This document shows, one piece after another, positions 24,060 to 34,434 of a stretch of 64,000 bases of DNA (within the stretch, counting starts at the first letter, position 1; each line of letters starts with the position of its first letter). The notes under the pieces are model-generated. The model was not told where the DNA came from, did not search any database, and was given only the letters and a program-made list of their open reading frames with translations. The translations under genes and the position numbers were made by a program. This DNA comes from Lutjanus erythropterus (taxonomy: Eukaryota; Chordata; Actinopteri; Lutjaniformes; Lutjanidae), in NCBI GenBank assembly GCA_020091685.1, contig CM034607.1, forward strand, positions 1,494,944-1,558,943, written 5' to 3'.

Positions 24060-24950
24060 AGGGGAGGAAATAACTAGTTACAAATACTGAAGTTACTGTA
24101 CTGTACTGTAAGTAGTTTCTGGGGTACTTCGTACTTTTATGAGTAGATTTTCAAGTCTGTGTTTTTAATCTTACTTAAGTATTATTACACTATATAATTG
24201 AATTAGTTACTTTAAAAACATACAATTTGAATTAATATCCAATCTTATATTATCTCTTATCTGCATTTTTGTAGCAGGTCTGCTTGTGATCAGATCACCT
24301 GATCTGATCACAAGCAGACCACTGAAAACAACAACTTATGGATAGAAAAACTAAACACTGCAGCAGAACAGATTGGGAGTAAGAATGTTAATGATTAATT
24401 ATTAACTGATAAATCAGTAATGGATATTTAATCAATAGTCCAGACATGATGGTAATTGCACCTCATTTGACAGTGTTTTGTCTGATGGAGCCCTGCGTTG
24501 AATAAAGAAATTTAAACTTGGAATGAGAAAAAAAAAAGACAAAACAAAACAGGAAAAAAAGGGAAATTGAAAAAATAAAAACAAAGATGTGTTTTGTATC
24601 CTATAGTTTATTCACGATTAATCAATTGTTATCATTTTCAACTACTGATTAAGAAAAATACACAAAATTTGCAGCTCTAGTTTGGAGAGGTGACTGTGAG
24701 CACTGAGCAGAACAGAGAAGGAGTTAAAGAGAAGTAAGTTAGACTGAAGATTTGGAGAAACAGAGACCCCCTCGACTGATTAACTGCTATTGATAATGTG
24801 TTAAATATAATGGTTAAAAAGTAACTAATACACTGTGTAGTTTTTGAAACGAATACTTTGTACTTTGATTAAATATTTTTCTTACACTGGGACTTTTTCG
24901 TTGTACTTGAGTACAGATTTTCAGTACTCTCTCCTCCACTGATAATACGT
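24060..24950. mobile_element. TIR repeat with GGGGAGGAAATAACTAGTTA start, copy 1
   Basis: The left end GGGGAGGAAATAACTAGTTACAAATACTGAAGTTACTG and the right end with TACTTGAGTACAGATTTTCAGTACTCTCTCCTCCACTG are the two mirrored ends of a repeat very common in fish. A shorter copy is at 29255-29590. A perfect 44-bp palindrome lies inside. Confidence 0.6.
24277..24320. repeat. Perfect 21-bp inverted repeat with 2-bp spacer
   Basis: GGTCTGCTTGTGATCAGATC plus A is followed by CC and then its exact reverse complement. Each arm contains the sub-palindrome TGATCA. It would form a perfect hairpin or cruciform. Confidence 0.97.
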
Positions 24951-25119
24951 CAACTGATACTGGCATTTATATATGTTTATTTGTGATTTATGTAGAATAT
25001 GAGTTGTACAAGTGTGTTCAACTTTGATTTACAACATATATTCCAAATGACAGTTACACTGAGCAGATATTTTCTGTCAGGTTGTCACCATGTGGATCTG
25101 TTGGAGCTGCTGAACAGGC

Positions 25120-26239
25120 TGTTCAGAGGGGAGATTTGGACAGAACACTATTAGTCTTTTTCTTCTTCTTCATTGCTTGTTCAGCATTACCACAGAGCTC
25201 ACCCACTTTATGGTCTAAACCTGTGTTGCCACTGGTTACCACTTGGCTACTGAGATTGGACACCTTAACTCTGTGTGTGTGTGTTGGTGTGTGTGTGTAC
25301 ATGTGTGTGTGCATCATTTGTTTGTGTGGATTTCCCACGTGAGGAGGAAGGAAGGCAGGCTGCACCAGTGCAGCAGGAAATGTTTCGACACAGTGCCAGT
25401 CACAGTCTTGACACACAGCGTCTATTAGAAAAAACTGATGCGCAATGAGTTTGTCTTTGTTAATATCTATTTTTAGCCAAGTTCCCAAGATGGCAATGCA
25501 AGGCTGGACTGTGGCTCTTCCATGTAGACATTTATGGTCCCCAGAGGATGAGTCCAACTGACTTTGGTGATCCTCTGACCCCTGAACGCCAGCAGCAGGT
25601 TGACATTTTTAGCTTTTACCAACAACTATTGGATGAATTTAACTGAAAATGAACAAATGTTCCTTGTTCCAAGATAATTAATCCTGCTCTGACTTTTCAT
25701 CTAGCACACTTTTCACTGATGACTGTATATTTCATTAGTTTGAAGACATTTTGAGTTTGAAAAATAAATTACATTTCATAATTATGTCGATATTGACAGA
25801 ATTTCAAATTATAAACTAATTGTAAATTTACTTATAAAGCCTCTGATTAATTAATTTTATGTATTATTACTTCCTGTCAGGTGTATTGGCTGTATATCTT
25901 CACATACAGGTTTATGAAGTTGCTGTTCATCCTCATACAACATCCTTATTCTGTCCTCTGTCCCTGTGATGAAACATCCCCCTGACGCCCTCCTCCTCCT
26001 GAGGTCATTGAATGCCTTGCTGTGGTGAGTCATTTTTTTCATTTAAGTCATTTTCACATTTCTTCTTCATTTTACTCACAGTCTCATGCATGTGCACTCA
26101 GATCTGAACAGGTGGATCATTTACACAGTTATCTGAAGTTACGAGTGTTTGCTGAATCTGATGTGGAATATTCGTATGAGCCCTTTGTTTGAACAAGACA
26201 AATTTAAGATAAGAATATGAAAATGTTCTTGCATGACGC
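25120..26239. other. Anonymous intergenic sequence with a partial repeat
   Basis: The phrase GGTGATCCTCTGACCCCTGA at 25565-25584 followed by CAGCAGGTTGACATTTTTAG belongs to a common fish repeat; ends not defined. A TG-rich run is at 25271-25313. No gene seen. Confidence 0.4.
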
Positions 26240-26672
26240 CCATTGTTTCATAAGTCACAAATAAGTCTCAAGTCCCAAGTCAAGACACAAAACTCCAAAG
26301 TCATGTCCTGAATCAAGATTGACAACTCCCAAGTCCTAAACTTTTAGTTTCAAGCCTGAAACAAGTCAAAGTTCCCAAACTGGGAGGTGGGCTCAGAGCT
26401 GGATGACCAGGCGAGAAATTCAGAGTGAAACAAAGTTATAATAAAGTTGTGATCTGTGTCTCCAACTGTAATTTCAGATCTGCACATTTTGCATACTGAA
26501 ATTTGTTTTTTTGTTGACTGCTGCATAATTATGTGAATTAAATGATATTTGGTATAATTTTTTCAACTGGAGTTTTCTGCTGCTGGATTGGTTCAGACAA
26601 GGTGGATCAGGGGAATTAAGTGTTGACTTGCTAAGAATGAAGTGTCAAAGAGATGAATTGATTTCTGTATCC
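26240..26672. repeat. Dispersed repeat with AAGTCTCAAGTCCCAAGTC phrases, copy 2
   Basis: It shares with copy 1 the AAGTCCCAAGT units and the right-hand phrases GAATTAAGTGTTGACTTGCT and AAGAATGAAGTG. It runs into an (ATCC)n array. Confidence 0.65.
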
Positions 26673-26848
26673 ATCCATCCATACATACATCATTCATCCA
26701 TACATCGATTCATCATTCATCCATCCATCCATCCATCCATACATCGATACATCATCCATCCATCCATCCATCCATCCATCCATCCATCCATCATTCATCC
26801 ATACATCGATTCATCATTCATCCATCCATCCATCCATCCATCCATCCA
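26669..26848. repeat. (ATCC)n array with ATACATCG variants
   Basis: About 180 bp of ATCC units broken three times by ATACATCGAT-like segments. The Ile-His-Pro-Ser frame through it is an artefact. Confidence 0.95.
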
Positions 26849-27099
26849 GCATACTCACTCTGTCTCTGACCATTTACAGCACAGCCCTGCACTGGGAAAC
26901 TGGAATTCCCTGGTGTGAGGAGACATGTGGTAATACACCAATCCACTGGTGTAGTGCAATCTTGGTGCTCCCCCATTGTCTCCATCCAAAACACTGGGTA
27001 ACCAGGGAGATTGATGGATGCATATCTTCTTTGTTATGAGTCTGGGGAAAGTACTGCCTGCATTTTTAATCACAAAACAAGTACAGGCCAATTATTGTA

Positions 27100-27329
27100 A
27101 ATAAAGATGGACAACATGACTCCACTTCCTTCAACTGTACAAAAGTGGAGAAGCCAAAATATCCCAGATACAAGGGCTGCCATTTTGTGCTGGTGACATC
27201 ATTCAGAGGCAGTCTGCAGCAGTAGTGACCAGTGTTGGAGCCGCTGTATTCATTTCCCGCCCACACAGCTAGCTGACTCAATCACGAGCAGAGCTCAGCT
27301 GTCAATCGTGACTTGAAGCCCTTTTTAAC

Positions 27330-27330
<1 letters not shown>
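27100..27330. repeat. Probable dispersed repeat (GCTGCCATTTTGTGCTGGTG region)
   Basis: It contains phrases I recall from common fish repeats around CAAGGGCTGCCATTTTGTGC and GAGCAGAGCTCAGCTGTCAA. No ends found; it runs into a TA run. Confidence 0.3.
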
Positions 27331-27332
<2 letters not shown>

Positions 27333-27365
<33 letters not shown>

Positions 27366-27366
27366 G
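27333..27366. repeat. (TA)n microsatellite
   Basis: Interrupted TA run. Confidence 0.95.
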
Positions 27367-27391
27367 GAGCTCAATAACGTAATATTTGGTT

Positions 27392-27488
27392 TTCTGCTGC
27401 TGGATTGGTGGGAATTAAGTGTTGACTTGCTAAGAATGAAGTGTTAATATTAGTAGATTCAAGAGATGAATTGATTTCTGTATCCATC
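27392..27488. repeat. Dispersed repeat, right-end copy 3
   Basis: About 95 bp nearly identical to 26576-26665, including TTCTGCTGCTGGATTGGT, GGGAATTAAGTGTTGACTTG and GATGAATTGATTTCTGTATC. Confidence 0.85.

Positions 27489-27530
<42 letters not shown>
27489..27530. repeat. (TA)n/(TG)n microsatellite
   Basis: A short TA run passing into a TG run. Confidence 0.95.
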
Positions 27531-27533
<3 letters not shown>

Positions 27534-28135
27534 GGAGCTTGTATGCCTTTTATTTTGATAGAACAGTTGAAGTAAGGAAAGGAAAGGGGCAGAGAGAGTG
27601 AGGTAATGACATGCAACACAGGGCCATAGGTAGAAGTCAAACCTACAGCTGCTGCAGAGGACTCACCCTCGCCATTGAAACCTGTTTTATATCATCAAAT
27701 AAAGTAATTAAAATCAAACTGTACACAAATATGAACACTCAAACTTCAGCATGATAAGAACTACTTAAAATGACAGAAACCATCTTTGGAAAAACTTTGT
27801 GGTTCGATGTTTCAGTTTGGCCCACATGCCATCTGTTAACATAGGGAGGCAGGATTTATGACCTGTTCTGCAGCCTTCCACCAGGGGGCAGAGGAGATGA
27901 TTAGGCTTCACTTCAGCAGAGCTGTGATCCTGTCCATTTCTAATGTACTGTATGTCTTTGGTTATTTAGGTTCAGATTCAGTGTGTTCACTGAAACAAAA
28001 GCATTACGTCAAAAATATATTGTATATCATAAGTAGACTCATGTTTATGTCGCAGTCTTTCAGCTCCAGAACCCCTTGTCCCTTTAAAGGATTAGTGGTT
28101 ACAGATTGGTTATAGGTTATAGTTGGACAGTGTAT

Positions 28136-28577
28136 ACCAGGGGACTACAAACTCTAATCTCAAAAGAGACATTTTTGGCCAAAAAGAAAATGAAGAAAAG
28201 AAAAATCTGTCTGAACCCCCAACTATTATATTTCAGTTTTTTATCTGAGACTTTTCTGTCGGATTTGGCATTCATAACTAGGCTATGTAGACTCAAAACT
28301 AGCCACCGGCAAAGTTTAGCTGAAAATGTGCCAAGCTGGAGATGTAGGCTATGACACACATTTTAGTTGAGGAAATATTAAAACATTTTTTATTATTCTG
28401 TTTAGAGGCTGCACATTTTTACAACTGGAGAATCACCATAGACCTACAACAATGATAAGTGAAGATGTGGAGAAAAAACTATTTTATTCATTACCATATC
28501 ATTTTTTGTCACAGCCACAGGGAGTCAGTGGAGAGGGGCCGGGGTGGATCCTGAGCTTCAGGTTGCAGACCCCTGGT
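28136..28577. mobile_element. Short TIR element, ACCAGGGG ends
   Basis: Left end ACCAGGGGACTACAAACT and right end in reverse ACCAGGGGTCTGCAACCT are imperfect inverted repeats 442 bp apart. No coding frame. Confidence 0.6.
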
Positions 28578-28689
28578 CTGTGCCTTCTGTCCATAGAGTC
28601 TCATCCTATGTCATCGTTAAGTGCAGCAGTGCAATCAGCACTCAAGAAGAGAGGAGGGGATAAGAGGGACAGAGTGTAGAGACAGGGGG

Positions 28690-29120
28690 ATGGCACACAG
28701 CACACAGCACAGACGGACAACAGAACAGAAGGTAGTGAGGAGACGTTTTTCCTCCTTCTTTTTCTCCCGCCAAGCAGGTTTCATCTCCTTGCACATTTAG
28801 GTGCTGGTATTTTGTTGATTTGGTTTGTTGTGTTAGTTTGGGCTGGAGACTGCTGGTAGTCTTGTTATCCTTCTCTTTTGTTTACATTAGGTTTAGTTTT
28901 TGTTGCAGGTAGTTTAGGGGGAGACGCTGGGAGCGACGGCCCATTGCGTGGTCGGCCCAGCGTCTTCCCTTCTTTTGTTCCTTTTTGGGGTCTCCAGCCC
29001 CCTTTTCTTTCTCAGTTATGTTATGTTTTGTTCAATACTTTGAGCTCTTCATAATAAAGCTTGTGGGTTAAGTCGTTACCTTTTTGGTGTGGCGTTCTCA
29101 TTTTATATGTTTCTGCCTCC
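28690..29120. other. Anonymous segment with T-rich blocks and AATAAAGC near its end
   Basis: The composition (CCCGCCAAGCAGG, GGGAGACGCTGGGAGCGACG, then CATAATAAAGCTTGTGGG) suggests a repeat or retroelement end, but I cannot assign it. Confidence 0.25.
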
Positions 29121-29254
29121 TGCCCTTACCAAGACATGATTCTCTTTTTGTATGGAGGCCATAACAGTCATCCTAGATTTATCTGGCTCAAGCATGTGTA
29201 GTCTGACAGTCAAACTATATACTCACTCCACTTTGCTGCTGCAAGGTCCTTGAC

Positions 29255-29590
29255 AGGGGTGGAAGTAACTAATTACAAATACTGAAGTTACTGTAATTAT
29301 GTTGCTTTGTTGAGCACTTAGGTTCTTTTAGGTACTTAAAATGAGGAAAAAACGTGTTTTGGATCTCCATCAAAAAGAAATATTAATGAATTTGTTTAGT
29401 GTTTATGAACATGCACCAAATTTATGAGTTTGGAGTGAATTACACTGAAGATTTGGAGAAACAGAAACTCCTTTGATTAATTGTCTGCCATCGATAATGT
29501 ATGACACATCAACAATTAAAAAGTAACTAATACTATGAGTAGTTTTTGACAAGAATATTTTTTACTTTGACAACATTTTAGCCTGTATCA
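29255..29590. mobile_element. TIR repeat with GGGGTGGAAGTAACTAATTA start, copy 2
   Basis: It shares CAAATACTGAAGTTACTGTA and the interior TGAAGATTTGGAGAAACAGA with the element at 24060-24950. Confidence 0.6.
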
Positions 29591-30488
29591 TAGATGAGAC
29601 AAAATAAGTGCATTTGGCAGAATTAACAGGCTCTTGTTTTTTCTTCTCATCAGTCAAACAATATACACATTTTAAATGCTTCTTAAAAGATTACTGCAGT
29701 TATAAGTGTTAAATCATCAGAATTTCTTCTATAGTCTTGTTTTTTAGGGGACCCAAATAAAATCGCCTGTGAGCCACCTGTGGGTCACAACCCAGTGTTT
29801 GGGGACGACTGCCTTAAACTGTGTGTGAGAAGAGGGAACACTAGAGGGCAGCATAGTACCAGTGGCCTGGTATCACCTCAGAGTGGGACTCAGTGTTTAC
29901 AGTATATTTGATATTTACTCTGATCACATGCTCTCTGTAACCTTAACCAGGTGGTTTACTGTAGGCAGTTTATTTTTGGTATCACTGGGCAAAACTTCCA
30001 TAATAACTTTTCAGTATATACAGTCACGCTCCTCCTCTTGGATCTGTAAGATATTTGCTGAAACTGTTGAGTCTCATTCCCAAAATGTCAGTTGCTTACT
30101 GCCACTTTAATTGAACTCTACTGAAATACTTGCAGATACTACGCAGTATATTTACTACGGAGTATATTTATTTTTTTGAGGTTTTGAGGCTAATGAAATT
30201 AAGGGTCTTATTCTCCAACTCAACACAGCATTTGAGATCTCATCCATGCAAGTCTGTGTGGTCCACTCCTAAGGGCCTGGGCCCCATCATTTCTAATACC
30301 GTCCAGAAAGAACTCCTAAAGATGACAAAACATGAATGATTGGTTCTCGAGCCAGAGGCTTGTGGGGATAAGTTCCATAGTGCTCCAGATCCAGTATGAA
30401 ACTGTCGGGACAGTTACTGAAATCCACTGAAGAAGAACACATCTCCTTGCAATTAAAAAAAAAACAACAACAACAAAAAGAAAACAGC

Positions 30489-30960
30489 TTAAAGGGATAA
30501 TTCACCCAAAAATGAAAATTCAGTCATTATCTACTCACCATCATGCCAGCTGAGGGTCGGGTTTATTTTGTTAGTCGACAAAACACTGCTGGAGTTTCAC
30601 AGGAAAACAGTGTTGCAGAATCTCCCAAACAATGGAAGTGAATGGTGACCAGTTCTCAAACTTAAAAAACAACTGGATTAAAAAAAACAAAAAAAACCAT
30701 AAAATGCCTCCATACTGCTCGTCTGGTATAATCCAAGTTTCACAACACACACCCAGTTCAGACAGTGTGCACATGAACGTGGCTCCAAGCTAAAGATCTA
30801 CAGTGAAGATTCAGGATTAAAAACATGGTGTGAATAAACTTGTCATGTTGGGACTTAAGGAGACTTGGATTACACCAGACGACCAGTATAGAGGCAATTT
30901 ATGTTTTTATTAAAGTAAAAAAATGAACTGAATTTTAGACCACAGGAGGACTAGCTGGTG
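30489..30960. mobile_element. TTAA-flanked miniature element, family A, copy 1
   Basis: It starts TTAAAGGGATAATTCACC, followed by AAAATGAAAATTCAGTCATT. The interior phrases GGAGTTTCACAGGAAAACAG and GGAGACTTGGATTACACCAG recur in copy 2 (33119-33649). The right end has decayed. Confidence 0.7.
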
Positions 30961-32000
30961 TCCTGGGCATTAACTGACAGGAATCCTTTTTAAATCAATA
31001 AATAAAGACACCCTGACAGGTCTTCCTGATGCATTCTCTTTGCTTTATTGTTTACAGTATAACAGTATTCCATGTTCTCTTGTGGTTGTTCTACCTTCCG
31101 GGTAGGCATGTGCATAATATATTAAGTTATATACAGTACTGTACAGATCAAGACTCAAGAGTCAGACTGCTGAAAAAGCACCATTGGAAGTGAGGCACAA
31201 CAGAGGTGGAGGCTTTTTAAGTGCAAGTAGTTTCCTGTGGCCGATGCAATGTGACCATCAGGCACAGAGTTAGCTCGTATCTATGGAGCATGCTGTCAGA
31301 AAACACTGGAAACTGGACATTACAGAACAAAAATCTACTTTAGATAGTTTTCCTAAATAACAATTTAAACACATAAACTTTTAAAAGGTGACATACTAAA
31401 ACTGAGAGCAGCAGCATGTGGCAGCAGCAAGAAAGAAGACGCATCAAGTATCAAGTCCCAGCCAGGCTACTCTGACAGGTTATGGTCAAACTCCCTGAAC
31501 CGTGGCTTAAATTCAAATTCTTCTCAAACATTAAATTATTAAAAGGCTTCGCCAAACATTTCCTCAAGCTGTAGCATCAAATAAATAAAATATATCTATT
31601 TTTTACGTGGGTTTATCCAAAGCATATCCCACAATCAAGTATGGCTCCGTAGCATTAGGTCTCAGACTCTTTAAAAAAAAACACTGGATGGATCTTTTTC
31701 TCTGCAGTGTCAAACAGAAATAGAAAAATGTCTCACAGTCTAACCTGTAACAGTCCTGCAGACTGGAGCAGAGGTTTGTCACAGAAAACTAAAACTATTA
31801 ATATTCACATCTTCTGAGCTCCAGAAAATCAAAATGACACACACATTCTCTGCTTTAAACAAGTTAGTGCAACTTCAGGTTTGCTTCCATTACATAATAC
31901 AGTACGTTTCCATGACTACTGACAGTGTGAATCATGGCACTCATATCTGGGTTTGACAGGGATTTGTGCACACGTCTGGTAAATCAACACAGGAAATCAC

Positions 32001-33700
32001 CAGGGCTGCCCCGTAACAGTCGACTAAACCATGAGAAGAGTCTTAGTCGACCAAGTTTTCATTTATCCGTTAGCCGCTAATACGATAAATACCTCAAACT
32101 TCATTTGGGAGTGGCAACTCGCCGTCAGGCCCAAGATGGAAGTATCAGGGGTCTGCCGCAACAAGAACCTCAAAATTCACTATTACTTGCACTTAACTGA
32201 ACTGGGTTAGTGCGCAGGAACCACCAGGAAGAGAAGGTTCTGGAGACCTATTGGGGAGTGAAGTCACTGGTGCATTGCTGCTAACTGTGCTGTAGCTGCC
32301 ATTAGCTTGTTACCTCAGTTATCAATCCTATTAAGGGGTTTGCATGCTGCACACAGCCCCAGGCTAAGAGAGCTGTTACTCCCAGGTTAAGGGCTTTTCA
32401 CACTGCATATTCTTAGCCCTGGGCTGTCCTTACCCTGGACTAAGAGTTAAACCTAGGCTAATTTAGGCCCCTTTCACACAGACATCTTAACCCAGGCTTA
32501 AAAATATGTGTGTGATAAGGGGCTAAGTTATCCCAGGGTTAACTCTGTCAAGTTGCAGTGCAGATCTCTTCCACCACTCACTGTGTATCATGTTGTGAGT
32601 GATGAATAAGACATTTTGGAATCTGGTTTCAGTGGCCAGAGCATCTGGACTAAGACACATCTGTAGAAATTTGATTGGAATCACATTTCAAATCCTGCAA
32701 ATGTGGCTTTATTCCAACTTTTTGCTGTCCAGACCTTGCAGCTTGTCCTCACCACAAAATCCTGTGTGGTGATCACAAGTGTAGGCAGCTTATTCTGGCT
32801 GAAATGTCTGTTTATTGTTAGGTGGCACCTCTAGTGGATGTAATTTGAAGTTTTAAGTAACATCACATGACATACATGACGTAGTTATTTCAACCTAAAC
32901 CACATTCATTTTACAGCATAAACTATGTGTTTAATGTTACGTAAGTTATCTCACATGTCCTACATAACATAGTCAAAGTTTGGAAGGCCTGTCCCTGCCA
33001 TAATCTCCACCAGTGATACATTTTGTTTTTGGAGTAACAGTTTTTGGACCTTTTCTTGCATTTAGGTATGAGGATGTGTTGGACTTTCTAGAATCGGTCT
33101 GGATAAGTCAAACTGAAAAAGGGGATAGTTCACCCAAAAATGAAAATTCAGTCTTTACCTACTCACCCTCATGTTGATTGAAGATCAGGTTTAGTTTTTT
33201 GAGGGTCGGGTTTATTTTGTTAGTCCACAAAACTCTGCTGGAGTTTGACAGGAAAACAGTGTTGTAGAATCTCCAAAACAATGGAAGTGAATGATGACCA
33301 GTTTTCAAACATAAAAAACAACAGAATAAAAACATAAAATGCCTCCATGCTGCTCGTCTGGTGTAATCCAAGTCTCCTAAAGTCCTGACATGCCAAGTTG
33401 ACTAAAAAAATGTTATTTACACCATGTTTCTATCCTGAATCTTCACTGTAGATCCTTAGCTTGGAGCCACATTCACATGCACACTGTCTGAACTGGGTGT
33501 GTGTGGTGTGATGGTGTACAAACAGAATGTCAGGACTTTAGGAGACTTGGATTACACCAGGTGTAAACAAAATAAACCCGACAGTGTATTGGCATGAGGA
33601 TGAGTGGATAATGACTGAATTTTAAATTTTTGGTGAACTATCCCTTTAATGGCTTGTTCTAGTCGACTAGGAATATGTTTAGTCGGGGGCAGCGCTAAAA
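32001..33700. mobile_element. Larger TIR element with GGGCTGCCCCGTAACAGTCG start
   Basis: The left end has CAGGGCTGCCCCGTAACAGT followed by CGACTAA, and the right end has TAGTCGACTAGG followed by TTAGTCGGGGGCAGCGCTAA, which is the mirrored terminus. A complete family A miniature element (33119-33649) is inserted near its right end, and a stretch of CAGGCTAAG/CTTAGCCCTGG inverted phrases occupies 32340-32540. No transposase frame seen. Confidence 0.55.
33119..33649. mobile_element. Family A miniature element, copy 2 (both ends present)
   Basis: The left end GGGATAGTTCACCCAAAAAT and the right end in reverse TTAAAGGGATAGTTCACCAA are near-perfect inverted repeats. The interior is itself palindromic in parts (CAAGTCTCCTAAAGTCCTGA and GTCAGGACTTTAGGAGACTT). 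Confidence 0.85.
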
Positions 33701-33840
33701 ATCACAAACTTTCAAATGACTGTACTCAGTCCCTTATGCAGCATGCAGAGATGAAAAGCATTATAAAAATAGACAACCAAAGCAGAGATTAAAGGACCTA
33801 CAAATCTTGCAGCTTTAATATGACATAAAAACAGGAGATG

Positions 33841-33846
33841 TTTATT
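33841..33846 (-). terminator. Candidate polyadenylation signal of the pmepa1-like gene
   Basis: AATAAA on the minus strand 85 bp after the stop codon. It would give a very short 3' untranslated region, whereas mammalian PMEPA1 has a long one, so a downstream signal may be used as well. Confidence 0.45.
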
Positions 33847-33930
33847 GGTGGAGGAGAAGACAGACAGACAGCTCCTCCTTCAGCTGACAGACCTGCTGAG
33901 GTGTCTCCTCTCTCAGCCTGCTGTCTTCTG

Positions 33931-34434
33931 TCAGCTCTTCTTGTGTAAGTCAGAGCTCTTTGTTGTGCTTTCATTGCTGCCAGTGTCAGACGTAGTCTGT
34001 GAACTGTCCTGTCCTGACCTGCTGTCTGTGGGCGGGGCATTATTGCTGTACTGGTAGTCCCCCATCACCTCACTGTAGGAGGGTGGGGGACCCTCCATCC
34101 TGGCACTGGCATCATTGGTTCCAGAGTTGCTGCTGGGGGGCTGCACACTCTTACTGTGTATGTAAATGTCTATGAGGTCCCCGTCGAACACGGTCCGGTT
34201 CGGGGGAGCGCGCACGGCGGCTCGGATCAGCTCCAGCTGCTGCTCCGGGTGGCGCAGCTGCAGCCTGCAGGGACCCTTATAGGGCAGCAGCTCTTCCCCG
34301 TCTGCCAGGCAGATGATGGGGGGCAGGTTGATGACCTCCTGCTGCAGGTAGGGGGGGTAGGTGGGCTGGAAGCGGCACAGTCTCTGCTGCTGGATGAAGG
34401 GGGGCAGACTGCTGTTCAGACGGCCACACATCAC
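33931..34434 (-). CDS. pmepa1-like exon 4 (cytosolic tail with SIM and PPxY, stop)
   Basis: The acceptor GTGTTCAG precedes 34434, and the frame of 167 codons ends at a TGA at 33933-33931. It carries the RFQPTYP segment, a degenerate first PY site (ELLPYKGP), the SMAD-interaction PPNR and the intact PPPSY. The last 45 residues are Ser/Thr/Asp-rich and unlike the human C-termini. Confidence 0.95.
   Translation of the reverse strand: MMCGRLNSSLPPFIQQQRLCRFQPTYPPYLQQEVINLPPIICLADGEELLPYKGPCRLQLRHPEQQLELIRAAVRAPPNRTVFDGDLIDIYIHSKSVQPPSSNSGTNDASARMEGPPPSYSEVMGDYQYSNNAPPTDSRSGQDSSQTTSDTGSNESTTKSSDLHKKS

Larger units (their letters stand above)
22721..33840. other. Intergenic region between arhgef2 and the pmepa1-like gene
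   Basis: I find no exon with credible homology in these 11 kb. It consists of TIR elements, dispersed repeats and microsatellites (listed separately) separated by anonymous AT-rich sequence. Confidence 0.5.

Noticed and set aside
26628..26918. Ile-His-Pro-Ser repeat frame, and the array as a CRISPR-like repeat
   Set aside because: The (ATCC)n array is a plain microsatellite without constant spacers; a CRISPR is not expected in a fish nuclear genome.
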